DNA of 49,687 bases, from the NCBI GenBank assembly GCA_900316205.1, contig ONBX01000028.1, positions 1 to 49,687 of the forward strand, read 5' to 3'. The notes beneath the pieces were generated by a model that saw only the letters and a list, made by a program, of their open reading frames with translations, had not been told where the DNA came from and did no database searches. Source of the DNA: an uncultured Eubacteriales bacterium (GTDB lineage Bacteria > Bacillota > Clostridia > Oscillospirales > Oscillospiraceae). Numbering within the stretch: position 1 is the first letter of the stretch; every line of letters starts with the position of its first letter. Of this stretch, positions 9,795-17,917 are shown piece by piece. Made by a program: the position numbers and the translations under genes.

Positions 9795-10688
9795 ATGAAC
9801 AAAATCCCGGTATTTCAAGGCTCCTGCACCGCTATCGTGACGCCATTTTGCGATACGGGCATCGACTACGCGCGGCTGCAGCAGCAGCTGGACTTTCAAC
9901 TGGACGGCGGGACCGCCGCCATCGTGGTTTGCGGCACCACAGGAGAAAACGCCACGCTGAGCCAGGACGAGCACAACGAGCTGGTGCGCTATACCGTGAA
10001 CGCCTGCAAAGGGAAAATGAAGGTGATCGTGGGTATCGGCGGGAACAACACCCTCGCTGTCCTGAGGAAAGCGGAGAACGCCAAAGCGGTGGGCGCCGAC
10101 GCCATCCTGATGGTAACGCCGTATTACAACAAGACCTCCCAGAAAGGGCTGGTCGAGCATTTTACCTATGTGGCGGACCGGGTGGAGATCCCCATGATCC
10201 TTTATAACGTGCCAAGCAGGACGGGCATCGGGATCCGGGCCGAGACATACAAGGCGCTTGCCGAGCACCCGAATATCAATGGCGTGAAGGAGGCCTCCGG
10301 CGATTTCAGTCTGATTGCAAGGACCCGGAGCCTCTGCGGAGATGCGCTGCATCTCTGGAGCGGAAACGACGACAATACCGTGCCCATGATGGCGCTGGGG
10401 GCGCTGGGGGTGATCTCGGTTGCCAGCAACATCGTGCCGGCAGCGGTGGCGAGCCTCTGTGCGCGCTGCCTCTCCGGAGATTATCAGGGAGCCGCGGCGC
10501 TCTACTGCAAGTATGCAAGGCTCTTCTCCACGCTCTTTATCGAAACCAATCCCATGCCGGTGAAGGCCGCCATGGAAATGCTGGGTATGGACAGCGGGAT
10601 GCTGCGTCTGCCGCTGACCCAGATCTCCGAAGAGCATCGGGAAGCGCTGAAAGCGACACTGGAAGAATTGGAACTGCTGAAAAGCTGA
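9795..10688 (+). CDS. dapA: 4-hydroxy-tetrahydrodipicolinate synthase
   Basis: Condenses pyruvate with aspartate semialdehyde in the lysine/diaminopimelate pathway; the product also feeds dipicolinate in spore formers. It has 297 residues, the normal length for this (beta/alpha)8 enzyme. Visible active-site parts are the GTTGE loop (Thr48/Thr49), the Tyr of ILYNVPSRTG (Tyr137) and the Schiff-base lysine in NGVKEASGD (Lys165). GAGGAGG lies 5 nt before the ATG. The gene is divergent from the spoIID-like operon and convergent with the phosphopantetheinyl transferase. A MITE-like element starts 4 nt after its stop. Confidence 0.96.
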   Translation: MNKIPVFQGSCTAIVTPFCDTGIDYARLQQQLDFQLDGGTAAIVVCGTTGENATLSQDEHNELVRYTVNACKGKMKVIVGIGGNNTLAVLRKAENAKAVGADAILMVTPYYNKTSQKGLVEHFTYVADRVEIPMILYNVPSRTGIGIRAETYKALAEHPNINGVKEASGDFSLIARTRSLCGDALHLWSGNDDNTVPMMALGALGVISVASNIVPAAVASLCARCLSGDYQGAAALYCKYARLFSTLFIETNPMPVKAAMEMLGMDSGMLRLPLTQISEEHREALKATLEELELLKS

Positions 10689-10691
10689 AAC

Positions 10692-10901
10692 GGTGCTGTC
10701 TCAAAATGCGGTAAGGCGGAAAAAGTGCCGTAGGGGCGGCTATCAGCCGCCCGGCAGAGCTGGTATGAAGTAGCACAAAAATGTGAGGCGAATTCGTACT
10801 TACCTGCGAATGCGCCTCACATTTCTAACTTTTTGACATATTAGTGCGCGGGCGGCTGGTAGCCGCCCCTACGTTCATTTATGGACTTTTGAGACAGCCC
10901 C
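10692..10901. mobile_element. MITE-like nested palindrome with IS-type terminal inverted repeats
   Basis: A ~210-bp element fills the gap between two convergent genes. The outer inverted repeats (10692-10706 and 10887-10901) share GCTGTCTCAAAA with one mismatch over 15 bp, typical of IS ends. Inside lie arms TAGGGGCGGC.../...GCCGCCCCTA (10731-10753/10849-10871), and at the centre a perfect stem AAATGTGAGGCG/CGCCTCACATTT (10779-10790/10813-10824). It has no coding capacity. The design matches 17964-18109 with different arm sequences. It could double as a bidirectional terminator. Confidence 0.75.
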
Positions 10902-10904
10902 TTT

Positions 10905-11516
10905 TCATGGGAGCGTGATTTCTTGGAATATCTCCGGTTCGGCGGAGGTGCCGAGAATGCAGACGCTGAGACAGCAGCCGTCCAGATCTCTTTGCCAGAA
11001 AGAGACGCCCGGCGGCGGATCCAGCGGCTGGATATCCCGAAGAGGAAAAAGGATTCCCTGTCCGGTAGCTTTGACGTAGCTCTCCTTCCCCGTCCAAAGC
11101 CGGGTGAAGAGATGATCAGGATCTTCGGCGGCGCGGAGGAGAGCCTGCTCCTCCGAGCTGAAGCTGCGGCGGAGCAGCGCATCGCTCATGCGGCCTCTGC
11201 GCTCCAGATCCAGGCCGACGGGATGGTCAGATATAGCACAAGCGGCGAAGGAGCCGCTGTGGGAAAGGCTGAAATGATAATCAGAGTCCATGAGATAGGG
11301 CTTGCCCTCCGGCTGTGCGGCGATGGCGAGCGGAGGCTGCAGACCCGCAGAGGCGGCGCGCAGGGCATGGATCAGAAGGAGCTCGGCGCCGATGCCCTGG
11401 CGGCGTCGCTCAGCGGAGCGGCAGGAGGACAGCTTTTCCAGCCGATACGCGGACAGGGGCAGACCTTCGGGACTGTCCGGCACAGAATCGATATTGGCAT
11501 AGTAGACGAAAAGCAT
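10905..11516 (-). CDS. 4'-phosphopantetheinyl transferase (Sfp type)
   Basis: Transfers 4'-phosphopantetheine from CoA to a serine of carrier proteins, activating polyketide, peptide or fatty acid carriers. It has 203 residues. The Sfp-family signatures are HFSLSHSG, the Mg-binding VGLDLE (normally GIDIE) and WTGKESYVKATGQG (WxxKE...K). The start at 11516 has GAGGAGGGG 5 nt upstream; the longer frame lacks this. No carrier-protein or synthase gene lies nearby, so the partner is elsewhere. It ends 4 nt from a MITE-like element. Confidence 0.9.
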   Translation of the reverse strand: MLFVYYANIDSVPDSPEGLPLSAYRLEKLSSCRSAERRRQGIGAELLLIHALRAASAGLQPPLAIAAQPEGKPYLMDSDYHFSLSHSGSFAACAISDHPVGLDLERRGRMSDALLRRSFSSEEQALLRAAEDPDHLFTRLWTGKESYVKATGQGILFPLRDIQPLDPPPGVSFWQRDLDGCCLSVCILGTSAEPEIFQEITLP

Positions 11517-11580
11517 GCGCTCCCCTCCTCTCGTCGCCATGATACACCGGATCGTGAGGATTGGCAAGCAGGACAGATTT

Positions 11581-11607
11581 GAAACCCCGCCGATGAGGCG
11601 GGGTTTC
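11581..11607 (-). terminator. Hairpin terminator after the lipoprotein gene
   Basis: An 11-bp stem GAAACCCCGCC/GGCGGGGTTTC lies 3 nt downstream of the lipoprotein stop, with only a short T-run after it. It also lies between that gene and the next minus-strand gene. Confidence 0.6.
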
Positions 11608-11609
11608 GT

Positions 11610-11915
11610 TCAGGGATTGGGAGATGTGCTGGGTGCTGTGGTTGGCGCCGTGGTGGGCATGGGGCTGGAGCTGCCCGGAACAGGACTGGTGCTGGGCATG
11701 GGGGACGCGGTCGCACCGGCGCCGCCCTCGCCATTACCGATGATGCCGTCCCCGTCCTGGACGCGGCCGTCATTCAGGTCCGGAGACGCCATGGGAGTCA
11801 CATCTGGAAGGATATCCATGCCGCTGCCGGGTCTGTCGCTGCCCCTGTCCATGCCGCAGGCACAAAGAGCCAGGCACAAAAGCAATGCGAAAATCAAACA
11901 AAGATTCTTTTTCAT
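11610..11915 (-). CDS. Small Pro/Ser/Thr-rich putative lipoprotein
   Basis: A 101-residue protein with a lipoprotein signal peptide (MKKNLCLIFALLLCLALCAC, lipobox about LCAC). The mature part is low-complexity: Asp/Gly-rich (NDGRVQDGDGIIGNGEGGAG), then Pro/Ser/Thr repeats (SPMPSTSPVPGSSSPMPTT). No fold is recognisable. TTGAGGAGG precedes the start. It probably sits on the outer face of the membrane with an extended chain; its function is unknown. Confidence 0.7.
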   Translation of the reverse strand: MKKNLCLIFALLLCLALCACGMDRGSDRPGSGMDILPDVTPMASPDLNDGRVQDGDGIIGNGEGGAGATASPMPSTSPVPGSSSPMPTTAPTTAPSTSPNP

Positions 11916-12008
11916 GATTCGCCTCCTCAAGCATTACGGCAGTAGTATCTGTACGAAAAGAGCGAATATGAGTTAGAAAGTTTTCCATTTTTGTTTGCTT
12001 CTGCCGCA

Positions 12009-12037
12009 TTGTCAGAACGGATCGGATATGATAAGAT
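12009..12037 (+). promoter_or_regulatory. Promoter placing transcription start at the rlmD start codon
   Basis: TTGTCA (12009-12014) and TAAGAT (12032-12037) have a 17-nt spacer. The expected start, 7 nt after the -10 box, falls at about 12044; the ATG is at 12045. Confidence 0.5.
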
Positions 12038-12044
12038 ACAGGGC

Positions 12045-13403
12045 ATGGAAGAATTAAGGAAAAACGAAATAACGGAAGCGGAGATCACCGGCTGGTCCTC
12101 GGACGGCGCCGGCGTCTGCCGCGTAAAAGGGAGAGCGGTTTTCGTGCCCCGCGCCATTCCCGGCGAGCGCTGGGAGATCCGGATCCTGAAGGTCACAGCC
12201 TCGGCGATTTTCGCCCGGGGCCAGCGGCTGCTGCAGGCCTCCCCTGCCCGGATCACACCGGACTGCCCTCATTTTGGCAAATGCGGCGGCTGCGACACAA
12301 GGCACCTCTCCTACGAGGAAGAACTGCGCTTCAAGCTGGGCCGTGTGAACGACGCCCTGCAAAGGATCGGGAAACAGGACGTGCAGGCCGAGGAGATCCT
12401 GGGAAGCAAGGAGCAGGACCGGACACGGAACAAAGCGATTTTTGCGGTGGCAAACACGCAAAACGGGCCTGCATTCGGCTTTTATCGGGAACGAAGCCAT
12501 GAGTTGATCCCTGTGACGGACTGCAGGCTTCAATCCGAGCTGAGCTGCCGCTGTGCAAAGGCCGTAGTAGACTTTTTGAAAAAGGAAAAGCTGCCCGCTT
12601 ATGACGAGACTACCGGCAAAGGTACCGTGCGGCATGTGTTCTGCCGCCAGGCATGGCAGACAGCGGACGCTGTGCTCTGCATCTGCTCCGCCGCAGGCTT
12701 CGGCAGCAGAACACAGGCGCTGGTGGAGCATCTGCGCAGGGAATGCCCGGAGCTCACGGGGATCGTGCTGAACATCAACAAGACCAGGGGCAACACGGTG
12801 CTCTCCGGGGACTTCTATACCCTCTGGGGCGATGAGATCCTGCACGACAGACTCTGCGGGCTGGAATTTTCCATTGCGCCCCAGGCCTTTTTCCAGATCA
12901 ATCCCCCCCAGGCGGAAAAGCTCTATGAAAAGGCCGCGGAATACGCCGGGGCCAAGAAAGATGATCTGGTGTTTGACCTCTACTGCGGCGCAGGGACCAT
13001 CAGTCTTCGGATGGCAAAAGACGCAGGAAAAGTCATCGGGGCCGAGATCGTGCCGGAGGCTGTGGAAAACGCGGGAGAAAACGCCCGCCGCAACGGCGTT
13101 GAGAACGCCGAATTTCTTTGCGGGGACGCAGGCGAGGCCGCCAAGGCTCTGGCCGAAAGAGGACTCCGGCCCAGGATCGTGGTGGTGGACCCGCCGCGCA
13201 AGGGCATGAGTGAGGAAGCGGTGAAATCCGTCGCCTCTATGGCGCCGGAGAGGATCGTCTATGTCTCCTGCGGCCCGGAAACCCTGGCGCGCGACATTTT
13301 GCGCTTTCAGGACTTGGGTTATGCTTTGCAGGCAGCGACAGCAGTGGACATGTTTCCAAGGACAAGCCACGTGGAGACGGTATGCTTGCTTTGCAAACAA
13401 TGA
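12045..13403 (+). CDS. rlmD: 23S rRNA (uracil-5-)-methyltransferase, RlmD/RumA type
   Basis: SAM-dependent m5U methyltransferase of the TrmA/RlmD family, 452 residues. An N-terminal TRAM domain (EAEITGWSSDGAGVCRVKGR) is followed by a [4Fe-4S] cluster site, Cys74-x5-Cys80-x2-Cys83, with Cys160 as fourth ligand. The central RNA-binding region leads to a Rossmann methyltransferase with FDLYCGAGTISL, VVDPPRKG and the catalytic cysteine in SCGPETLARD. Family members act on U1939 or U747 of 23S rRNA or U54 of tRNA; which position is modified cannot be read here. No Shine-Dalgarno is seen, and the promoter position suggests a leaderless mRNA. It is divergent from the lipoprotein gene. Confidence 0.92.
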   Translation: MEELRKNEITEAEITGWSSDGAGVCRVKGRAVFVPRAIPGERWEIRILKVTASAIFARGQRLLQASPARITPDCPHFGKCGGCDTRHLSYEEELRFKLGRVNDALQRIGKQDVQAEEILGSKEQDRTRNKAIFAVANTQNGPAFGFYRERSHELIPVTDCRLQSELSCRCAKAVVDFLKKEKLPAYDETTGKGTVRHVFCRQAWQTADAVLCICSAAGFGSRTQALVEHLRRECPELTGIVLNINKTRGNTVLSGDFYTLWGDEILHDRLCGLEFSIAPQAFFQINPPQAEKLYEKAAEYAGAKKDDLVFDLYCGAGTISLRMAKDAGKVIGAEIVPEAVENAGENARRNGVENAEFLCGDAGEAAKALAERGLRPRIVVVDPPRKGMSEEAVKSVASMAPERIVYVSCGPETLARDILRFQDLGYALQAATAVDMFPRTSHVETVCLLCKQ

Positions 13404-13550
13404 ATTGCGCCTGTCGGCGCATGAATTGCCTTGCGGCCTGAATTGACCTGTGGTCATGAATTGCCCTGCGGGGCATAAGGCGCAATTCAATTCATGCGCA
13501 TAGCGAAAATCATGGCGAAGCCAAATCATGACGCGCAGCGTCAATTCATT
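13401..13550. repeat. Hairpin array with TGAATTG / CAATTCA spacer word
   Basis: The left half has four units: TGAATTG followed by a small hairpin, including GCGCC-tgtc-GGCGC, GACC-tgt-GGTC and GCCC-tgcg-GGGC. The right half uses the complementary word (AATTCA or ATCA) with hairpins GGC-gaa-GCC and GACGC-gca-GCGTC. The whole block is roughly palindromic. It lies just 5' of a small unknown gene and overlaps the end of rlmD by a few nt. A sister array is at 14049-14227. Confidence 0.65.
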
Positions 13551-13566
13551 TGAAAGGATCGATAGT

Positions 13567-13929
13567 ATGTCAGATAACCAAATGAAATGGAACAAGCTAT
13601 GGGATTTGTATGGTTCGGGAGAACTTGCGGAGAACGATTACAATACCTTTATTTTGTGTGATTATGAGAGCGGTGTAAACGGCGAAGGACACAGCGGATG
13701 GTTTTTCAATACGGAAAACACAGAGGGAAAAGAAGCAATCAACAAAAATCTTTCTGCTTTGGAAGAAGTATTGCCAACGCATTTGTATGACAATCTTGTT
13801 GAAGCATTTCGTTCATACGGCACGGAAGAAGAAGAGGGCATTTGTGAATCAGCAGATGATTACTTCTATGAACATGAACAGGAGATAATCGAGTACTTAC
13901 AAGGCGTCGCCAATCGCCTCGATCTATAA
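13567..13929 (+). CDS. Small acidic protein of unknown function (possibly DMP19/DUF4375-like)
   Basis: A 120-residue acidic protein, MSDNQMKWNKLWDLYGSGEL..., with an ESGVNGEGHSGWFFNT stretch that recalls the NGGFxQFF motif of DMP19-like proteins; this match is tentative. An Asp/Glu-rich C-terminal half (EEEEGICESADDYFYEHEQE) is predicted helical. AAAGGA precedes the ATG. It is clearly more AT-rich than the flanking housekeeping genes, and hairpin arrays bracket it. These are signs of acquisition. I do not recognise a function. Confidence 0.65.
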   Translation: MSDNQMKWNKLWDLYGSGELAENDYNTFILCDYESGVNGEGHSGWFFNTENTEGKEAINKNLSALEEVLPTHLYDNLVEAFRSYGTEEEEGICESADDYFYEHEQEIIEYLQGVANRLDL

Positions 13930-14048
13930 TCTGTATTATCAACGCTATTGCCTCGACCATTTTGAAAGGTGGAATCTTTTCCACGAGAATGGACGCGCAA
14001 TCAGCGTAAATAAACACCGATTTATTCACGCTATTGTCTCAAGTCATG

Positions 14049-14227
14049 TTGAGACAGTCGTTCGACTGTCTCAACGCGATATGAATTCCTGACGGAATTT
14101 GCGATATGTCCTGTCAGAATGCGATATGCCTGCGGCGCGATATGCCCTGCTTGGCGCGAAGGAATTCACATCATATCGCGCGGAAGCAAAGCGAGTACAT
14201 TTCGCATTTGCGAAGCAAATATATCGC
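14049..14227. repeat. Hairpin array with CGATATG / CATATCG spacer word
   Basis: Opens with a perfect 12-bp stem TTGAGACAGTCG/CGACTGTCTCAA (14049-14060/14063-14074). Units of CGATATG plus a hairpin follow, such as AATTCC-tgac-GGAATT and GCC-tgc-GGC. The complementary word ATATCG then flanks ATTTGC-gaa-GCAAAT. The layout and loop sequences match 13401-13550, but the spacer word differs. The preceding gap 13930-14048 shows no gene. Confidence 0.65.
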
Positions 14228-14311
14228 ACAGTGGTATCTGGATATCACAGCATCGAGACCTTTCTTCGTGTATTTCCAGATGGAATCAGATTGATATGAT
14301 AGGGTAACGGT

Positions 14312-14650
14312 ATGCTTATGAACGACAAGACGACGCAATACAGCATCTACATCGGTCTGAACGATGCGGACACAGGCTCGCAGAAGTTTGAAACCGAGAA
14401 ATATGTCTCCATTCTGCGCAGAGTATGCCAGAATTATCACGTAGCTTTTTCCTTTCAACTGACCAATGGAGGCTATTTCCACGACGACGGACGCTATACA
14501 GAGGAAAACACCCTGCAGCTTTTGCTGCTGAACGCCGAGGAAGCAACGGTCACGGAGATCGCAAAGGATCTCTGCGCCTTCTTCCATCAGGAAAGTGTGA
14601 TGGTGACGAAATCTCTCTGCTCGGTGGTCTTCATCAGGGACAGTCTGTAA
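14312..14650 (+). CDS. Conserved-looking small protein of unknown function
   Basis: A 112-residue protein: MLMNDKTTQYSIYIGLNDAD... with GGYFHDDGRYTEENTLQLLL and IAKDLCAFFHQESVMVT. The alternating strand/helix pattern and the GGY...ENT element suggest a compact alpha/beta (ferredoxin-like) protein, perhaps DUF3574-like, but this is not secure. AGGG lies 7 nt before the ATG at 14312; an ATG 6 nt later is also possible. Its stop is 10 nt before the methyltransferase start, so the two are probably co-transcribed. Confidence 0.7.
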   Translation: MLMNDKTTQYSIYIGLNDADTGSQKFETEKYVSILRRVCQNYHVAFSFQLTNGGYFHDDGRYTEENTLQLLLLNAEEATVTEIAKDLCAFFHQESVMVTKSLCSVVFIRDSL

Positions 14651-14660
14651 AGAACTGGAT

Positions 14661-15410
14661 ATGAACTATCAGGATATCAACGCCGAGACCATCGACCGAT
14701 GGATCCGGGAAGGCTGGGAATGGGGAAAACCCATCAGCCATGAAAGCTATGAAAAAGCAAAGCAGGGCGAATGGAACGTCCTGCTGACCCCGACAAGGCC
14801 GGTCCCCCACCGCTGGTTCGGAGAATTGAAAGGCAAAAAGATCCTGGGTCTCGCCAGCGGTGGCGGGCAGCAGATGCCCATCTTTGCGGCACTGGGAGCG
14901 GACTGCACGGTGCTGGATTACTCCCCGCTTCAATGCGAAAGCGAAAGGCTTGTGGCCCAGCGGGAGGGCTATGCGATCCGGATCCTCCGGGAGGACATGA
15001 CGAAGCCCCTCCCCTTTCCTGATGAGAGCTTTGATCTGATCTTCCATCCGGTTTCCAACTGCTATGTGCGGGAAGTACGGCTCATCTGGAGAGAGTGCTT
15101 CCGGGTGCTGCGGCACGGAGGCGAGCTGCTTTCCGGAACCGACCACTTTGTAAACTACATCGTGGATGATGCTGAAGAGCGGATCGTAAACGCCTTGCCC
15201 TTTGACCCACTGAAAAACCCGGAGCAGATGGAGCAGCTGCGCAGAGATGACTGCGGCGTGCAGTTTTCTCACTCCCTGGAGGAACAGATCGGCGGACAGC
15301 TGGAGGCTGGCTTTCAGCTGCTGGAGCTCTATGAGGACTATAACGGCGAGGGACGGCTGGCAGAGCTGCGTATCCCCTGCTTTCTGGCCATGCGCTCCGG
15401 GAAGCCCTAA
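14661..15410 (+). CDS. Class I SAM-dependent methyltransferase
   Basis: A 249-residue Rossmann-fold methyltransferase. Motif I is KILGLASGGGQQMPIFAALG, followed by the acidic end of strand 2 in CTVLDYSP, then LPFPDESFDLIFHPVSNCYV (motif II/III) and FRVLRHGGELLSG. The N-terminus WEWGKPISHESYEKAKQGEW belongs to a family common in Clostridia and of undefined substrate. It starts 10 nt after the upstream small gene and ends 50 nt before the adenosine-deaminase-like gene, in the same direction. The substrate could be a small molecule; nothing here shows it. Confidence 0.85.
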   Translation: MNYQDINAETIDRWIREGWEWGKPISHESYEKAKQGEWNVLLTPTRPVPHRWFGELKGKKILGLASGGGQQMPIFAALGADCTVLDYSPLQCESERLVAQREGYAIRILREDMTKPLPFPDESFDLIFHPVSNCYVREVRLIWRECFRVLRHGGELLSGTDHFVNYIVDDAEERIVNALPFDPLKNPEQMEQLRRDDCGVQFSHSLEEQIGGQLEAGFQLLELYEDYNGEGRLAELRIPCFLAMRSGKP

Positions 15411-15460
15411 ATAACTCAATTCCAAAACTTGTTTTAAAGATAGATGGATAAGGAGAGACG

Positions 15461-17914
15461 ATGAAGCCATTCGGTCAATTCTATCTGGATAAAGAAAAAG
15501 ACATCGTGGTGGAGCTGTTCCGGAAGGAAGAAGTGCTTCACTATGTTCTGCGCACGCCGAACCATCACAGCGGGAACCTGATCGTGAATCTGGCAAAGCT
15601 CTGCTCTCTCCCCATCAGTGAGGACGAGCAGGGGCTCAAAATCATTCGCGGCAAGGTGCCCAGCTATGTGGACGGGCAGAACCGCAAGCTCTACATTTTC
15701 CGGCTGGGCAACACCAAGGTGGCCAACATCTGGCCGGACGGTACGGTGGAGCTGAAGGCCTCCATCCCCGCCATTTCCAAAACGCTGATGAGCCAGACCA
15801 AGGATTATCAGCTGGACGAGCTGCGTACCATCGTAAAAACCTATATCCGCAGCGAAGCCAAGTTCCGCACGGATCTGCACACCCATATGAACGCGAACCT
15901 CTCCCCCGATATTCTGCTCGCTCTGGGGATCTGCCATCAGATCCGCTATCCGCTGTATTATATCAAAAAGCTTGCACTCCGGATCAGCGATGCGCAGCGG
16001 GCCGCGCTGGAGGAGCAGCGGGCACAGGTGGCCAAAGGCTTTACGGATTCCAGCCTGACCGGAAAATATCTGGAACGCCGGATCGACGACAACACCTTCC
16101 TGAACTTTGCGGATCTCATTCTCGAGAACCTGGAGCACGCCGCCTGGAACATTGTGCAGATCCGAAACTCCCTCACCATCCCCAAGGACGGACAGGCTGT
16201 GTTTGCGGATCTGGAAAAGGTCTATCTCTATCGCTATGTGTTCACCAAGGGCATCAGCGCCGAAAAACGGATCTCCATGAGCAAGCTGGCTCTGATCCCG
16301 GACCCGGATATCCTGCGCTACTGCGCCAGGATCATGGCCGACCGGGAAACGCAGGAATACCGGAACAACACGCTCTTCCAGGACAAGCTTCTCTGGATCG
16401 CCCGGTCCTACGCCAAATGCGGGATCGAGTATGTGGAGATCTCCGATACTTCCCTGGTAAAGAAAAAAGAATCCGTGGAGATGCTGCGGCAGGTTCACGC
16501 GGTGATGCCCGCCATCAACCGGGAGACCGGCGTGCTGATCCGCTTTCTGGCCGGGATCCGCCGGGTGCCGCTGACCATCATCAAGGACGCGGTGACCCCC
16601 GGGGATTACTTGGCGGAAAACCTGCAGGTGCTGAAAGCCATTGCCGGGGATCCCTATGTGGCCGGCAGCGATATTCTGGGTGAAGAGATCAACGATATCC
16701 TGCAGCTTCGGCCGGTGATCAAGGAGCTGGTACGCATCGCGGCGCTGGACCCGGGCTTTGTGATCCGCATCCACGCGGGGGAAAACGACAGTTTACGGGA
16801 CAATGTGGCAAACAGCGTGATGCTGGTCAAAGAGGCTCTGGCTCCCGGGCAGAAGATGCCCCATGTGCGCATCGGTCACGGGCTTTACGCCCCGGACCTT
16901 CGCAGTGCCAAAGGCAAGAAGCTGCTGCAGGAGTTGGTGGAAAACCGGGTGGTACTGGAATTTCAGATCACCTCCAACGTGCGGCTCAACAACCTGAGTG
17001 ACCTGAGTCGCCACCCCCTGAAGGGCTTTATCCGGGCAGGAGTGATGTGCGTGCAGGGAACCGACGGCTGCGCCCTGTACGGAACAGATCCCATTGAGGA
17101 AGAGCTGTCCCTGGAAAAGCTGCTGGATCTGAGTTTTGAAGAGCTTTGCCGCATGCGGGAAACCGACAGAAGCATCGCGGAAAAGAGCCGCCAGTACTGC
17201 CAGAACAAGTGGCTGCTCTTCGAGCACGCCCGCGGTCCCCTCTCCCCTGCCGATTACCTGGCGCTGCGCATTGCGGCCACCGAAAAGGCCACCGACGTTC
17301 TCTGGGTGAACCAGGGGAAGCTGGACGCTCAGAAGGAGCTGGAGCAGCAGATCCGGGACCTGCCGGAGGGCAAGCTGCCCATCGTTCTGGCCGGCGGCAG
17401 CTTCAACAACAACCAGCATGTGACCAAGCTCAACCCCCAGGGGATGAACGCCATCGACAAACTGCTGCGCTCCGCGGATCCGGAAAAGTGCTTCTTTGTG
17501 GTGGGTCACAGCTGCTCCGGCTACGAGCGCTATCTGATCCAGCAAAATGAGGGAAGATTCCAGATCTACGCCATCGTGCCCACCATGATCAGTCGGGCCG
17601 AACGGGACAGGCTGCTGAAAGCGGATGTATGGATCCGCATCTCCATTGAACCCACGGGCCTTGGTCTTTACAAGAGCTTTGCCTATGAGATCTTCAAGCG
17701 CCGTCCCTCGGTGCTGCTGGCCTTTGACGGCAATTCCGCCGCGGCCAACCTGGTGCAGGAGGCCAAGAACGGCCGGGAAAAGTGCGACATCTACATCGAC
17801 GGCCGCTGCCGGGCATTAAAAGCCAAGGCCGGGACGCTGCAGGGCTATGTGACGATCTTCGGGACGGGAGACGATCCGGCTGTCATGATTCTGGATAAAC
17901 ACGAACTTTCATAA
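15461..17914 (+). CDS. Adenosine-deaminase-like amidohydrolase with extra N- and C-terminal domains
   Basis: An 817-residue protein, over twice a normal adenosine deaminase. Residues 1-130 are an unrecognised alpha/beta domain. Residues 135-580 keep the deaminase metal site: HxH (His140, His142), HAGE (His438, Glu441), RIGHG (His473) and an Asp in GTDG (Asp535). The usual TDDP is GTDG here, so the second, substrate-contacting Asp is Gly; GTDP recurs at 541-544. Residues about 638-817 look like a nucleotide-binding Rossmann/SLOG-type domain (IVLAGGSFNNNQ, VVGHSCSG, FDGNSAAANLV). AGGAGAG precedes the ATG. It may deaminate a nucleoside, nucleotide or signalling molecule. RdrB of the RADAR defence system is also a large ADA-family protein, but no RdrA ATPase is here. 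Function is inference. Confidence 0.8.
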   Translation: MKPFGQFYLDKEKDIVVELFRKEEVLHYVLRTPNHHSGNLIVNLAKLCSLPISEDEQGLKIIRGKVPSYVDGQNRKLYIFRLGNTKVANIWPDGTVELKASIPAISKTLMSQTKDYQLDELRTIVKTYIRSEAKFRTDLHTHMNANLSPDILLALGICHQIRYPLYYIKKLALRISDAQRAALEEQRAQVAKGFTDSSLTGKYLERRIDDNTFLNFADLILENLEHAAWNIVQIRNSLTIPKDGQAVFADLEKVYLYRYVFTKGISAEKRISMSKLALIPDPDILRYCARIMADRETQEYRNNTLFQDKLLWIARSYAKCGIEYVEISDTSLVKKKESVEMLRQVHAVMPAINRETGVLIRFLAGIRRVPLTIIKDAVTPGDYLAENLQVLKAIAGDPYVAGSDILGEEINDILQLRPVIKELVRIAALDPGFVIRIHAGENDSLRDNVANSVMLVKEALAPGQKMPHVRIGHGLYAPDLRSAKGKKLLQELVENRVVLEFQITSNVRLNNLSDLSRHPLKGFIRAGVMCVQGTDGCALYGTDPIEEELSLEKLLDLSFEELCRMRETDRSIAEKSRQYCQNKWLLFEHARGPLSPADYLALRIAATEKATDVLWVNQGKLDAQKELEQQIRDLPEGKLPIVLAGGSFNNNQHVTKLNPQGMNAIDKLLRSADPEKCFFVVGHSCSGYERYLIQQNEGRFQIYAIVPTMISRAERDRLLKADVWIRISIEPTGLGLYKSFAYEIFKRRPSVLLAFDGNSAAANLVQEAKNGREKCDIYIDGRCRALKAKAGTLQGYVTIFGTGDDPAVMILDKHELS

Positions 17915-17917
17915 AAA

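Noticed and set aside
12054-13595. 513-codon open frame antisense to the RlmD-type gene
   Set aside because: The sense strand has the complete Fe-S and methyltransferase motifs and the antisense has none.
13401-14227. CRISPR array
   Set aside because: Repeat words are only about 7 nt, spacers are themselves hairpins of a few nt and no cas genes are present.
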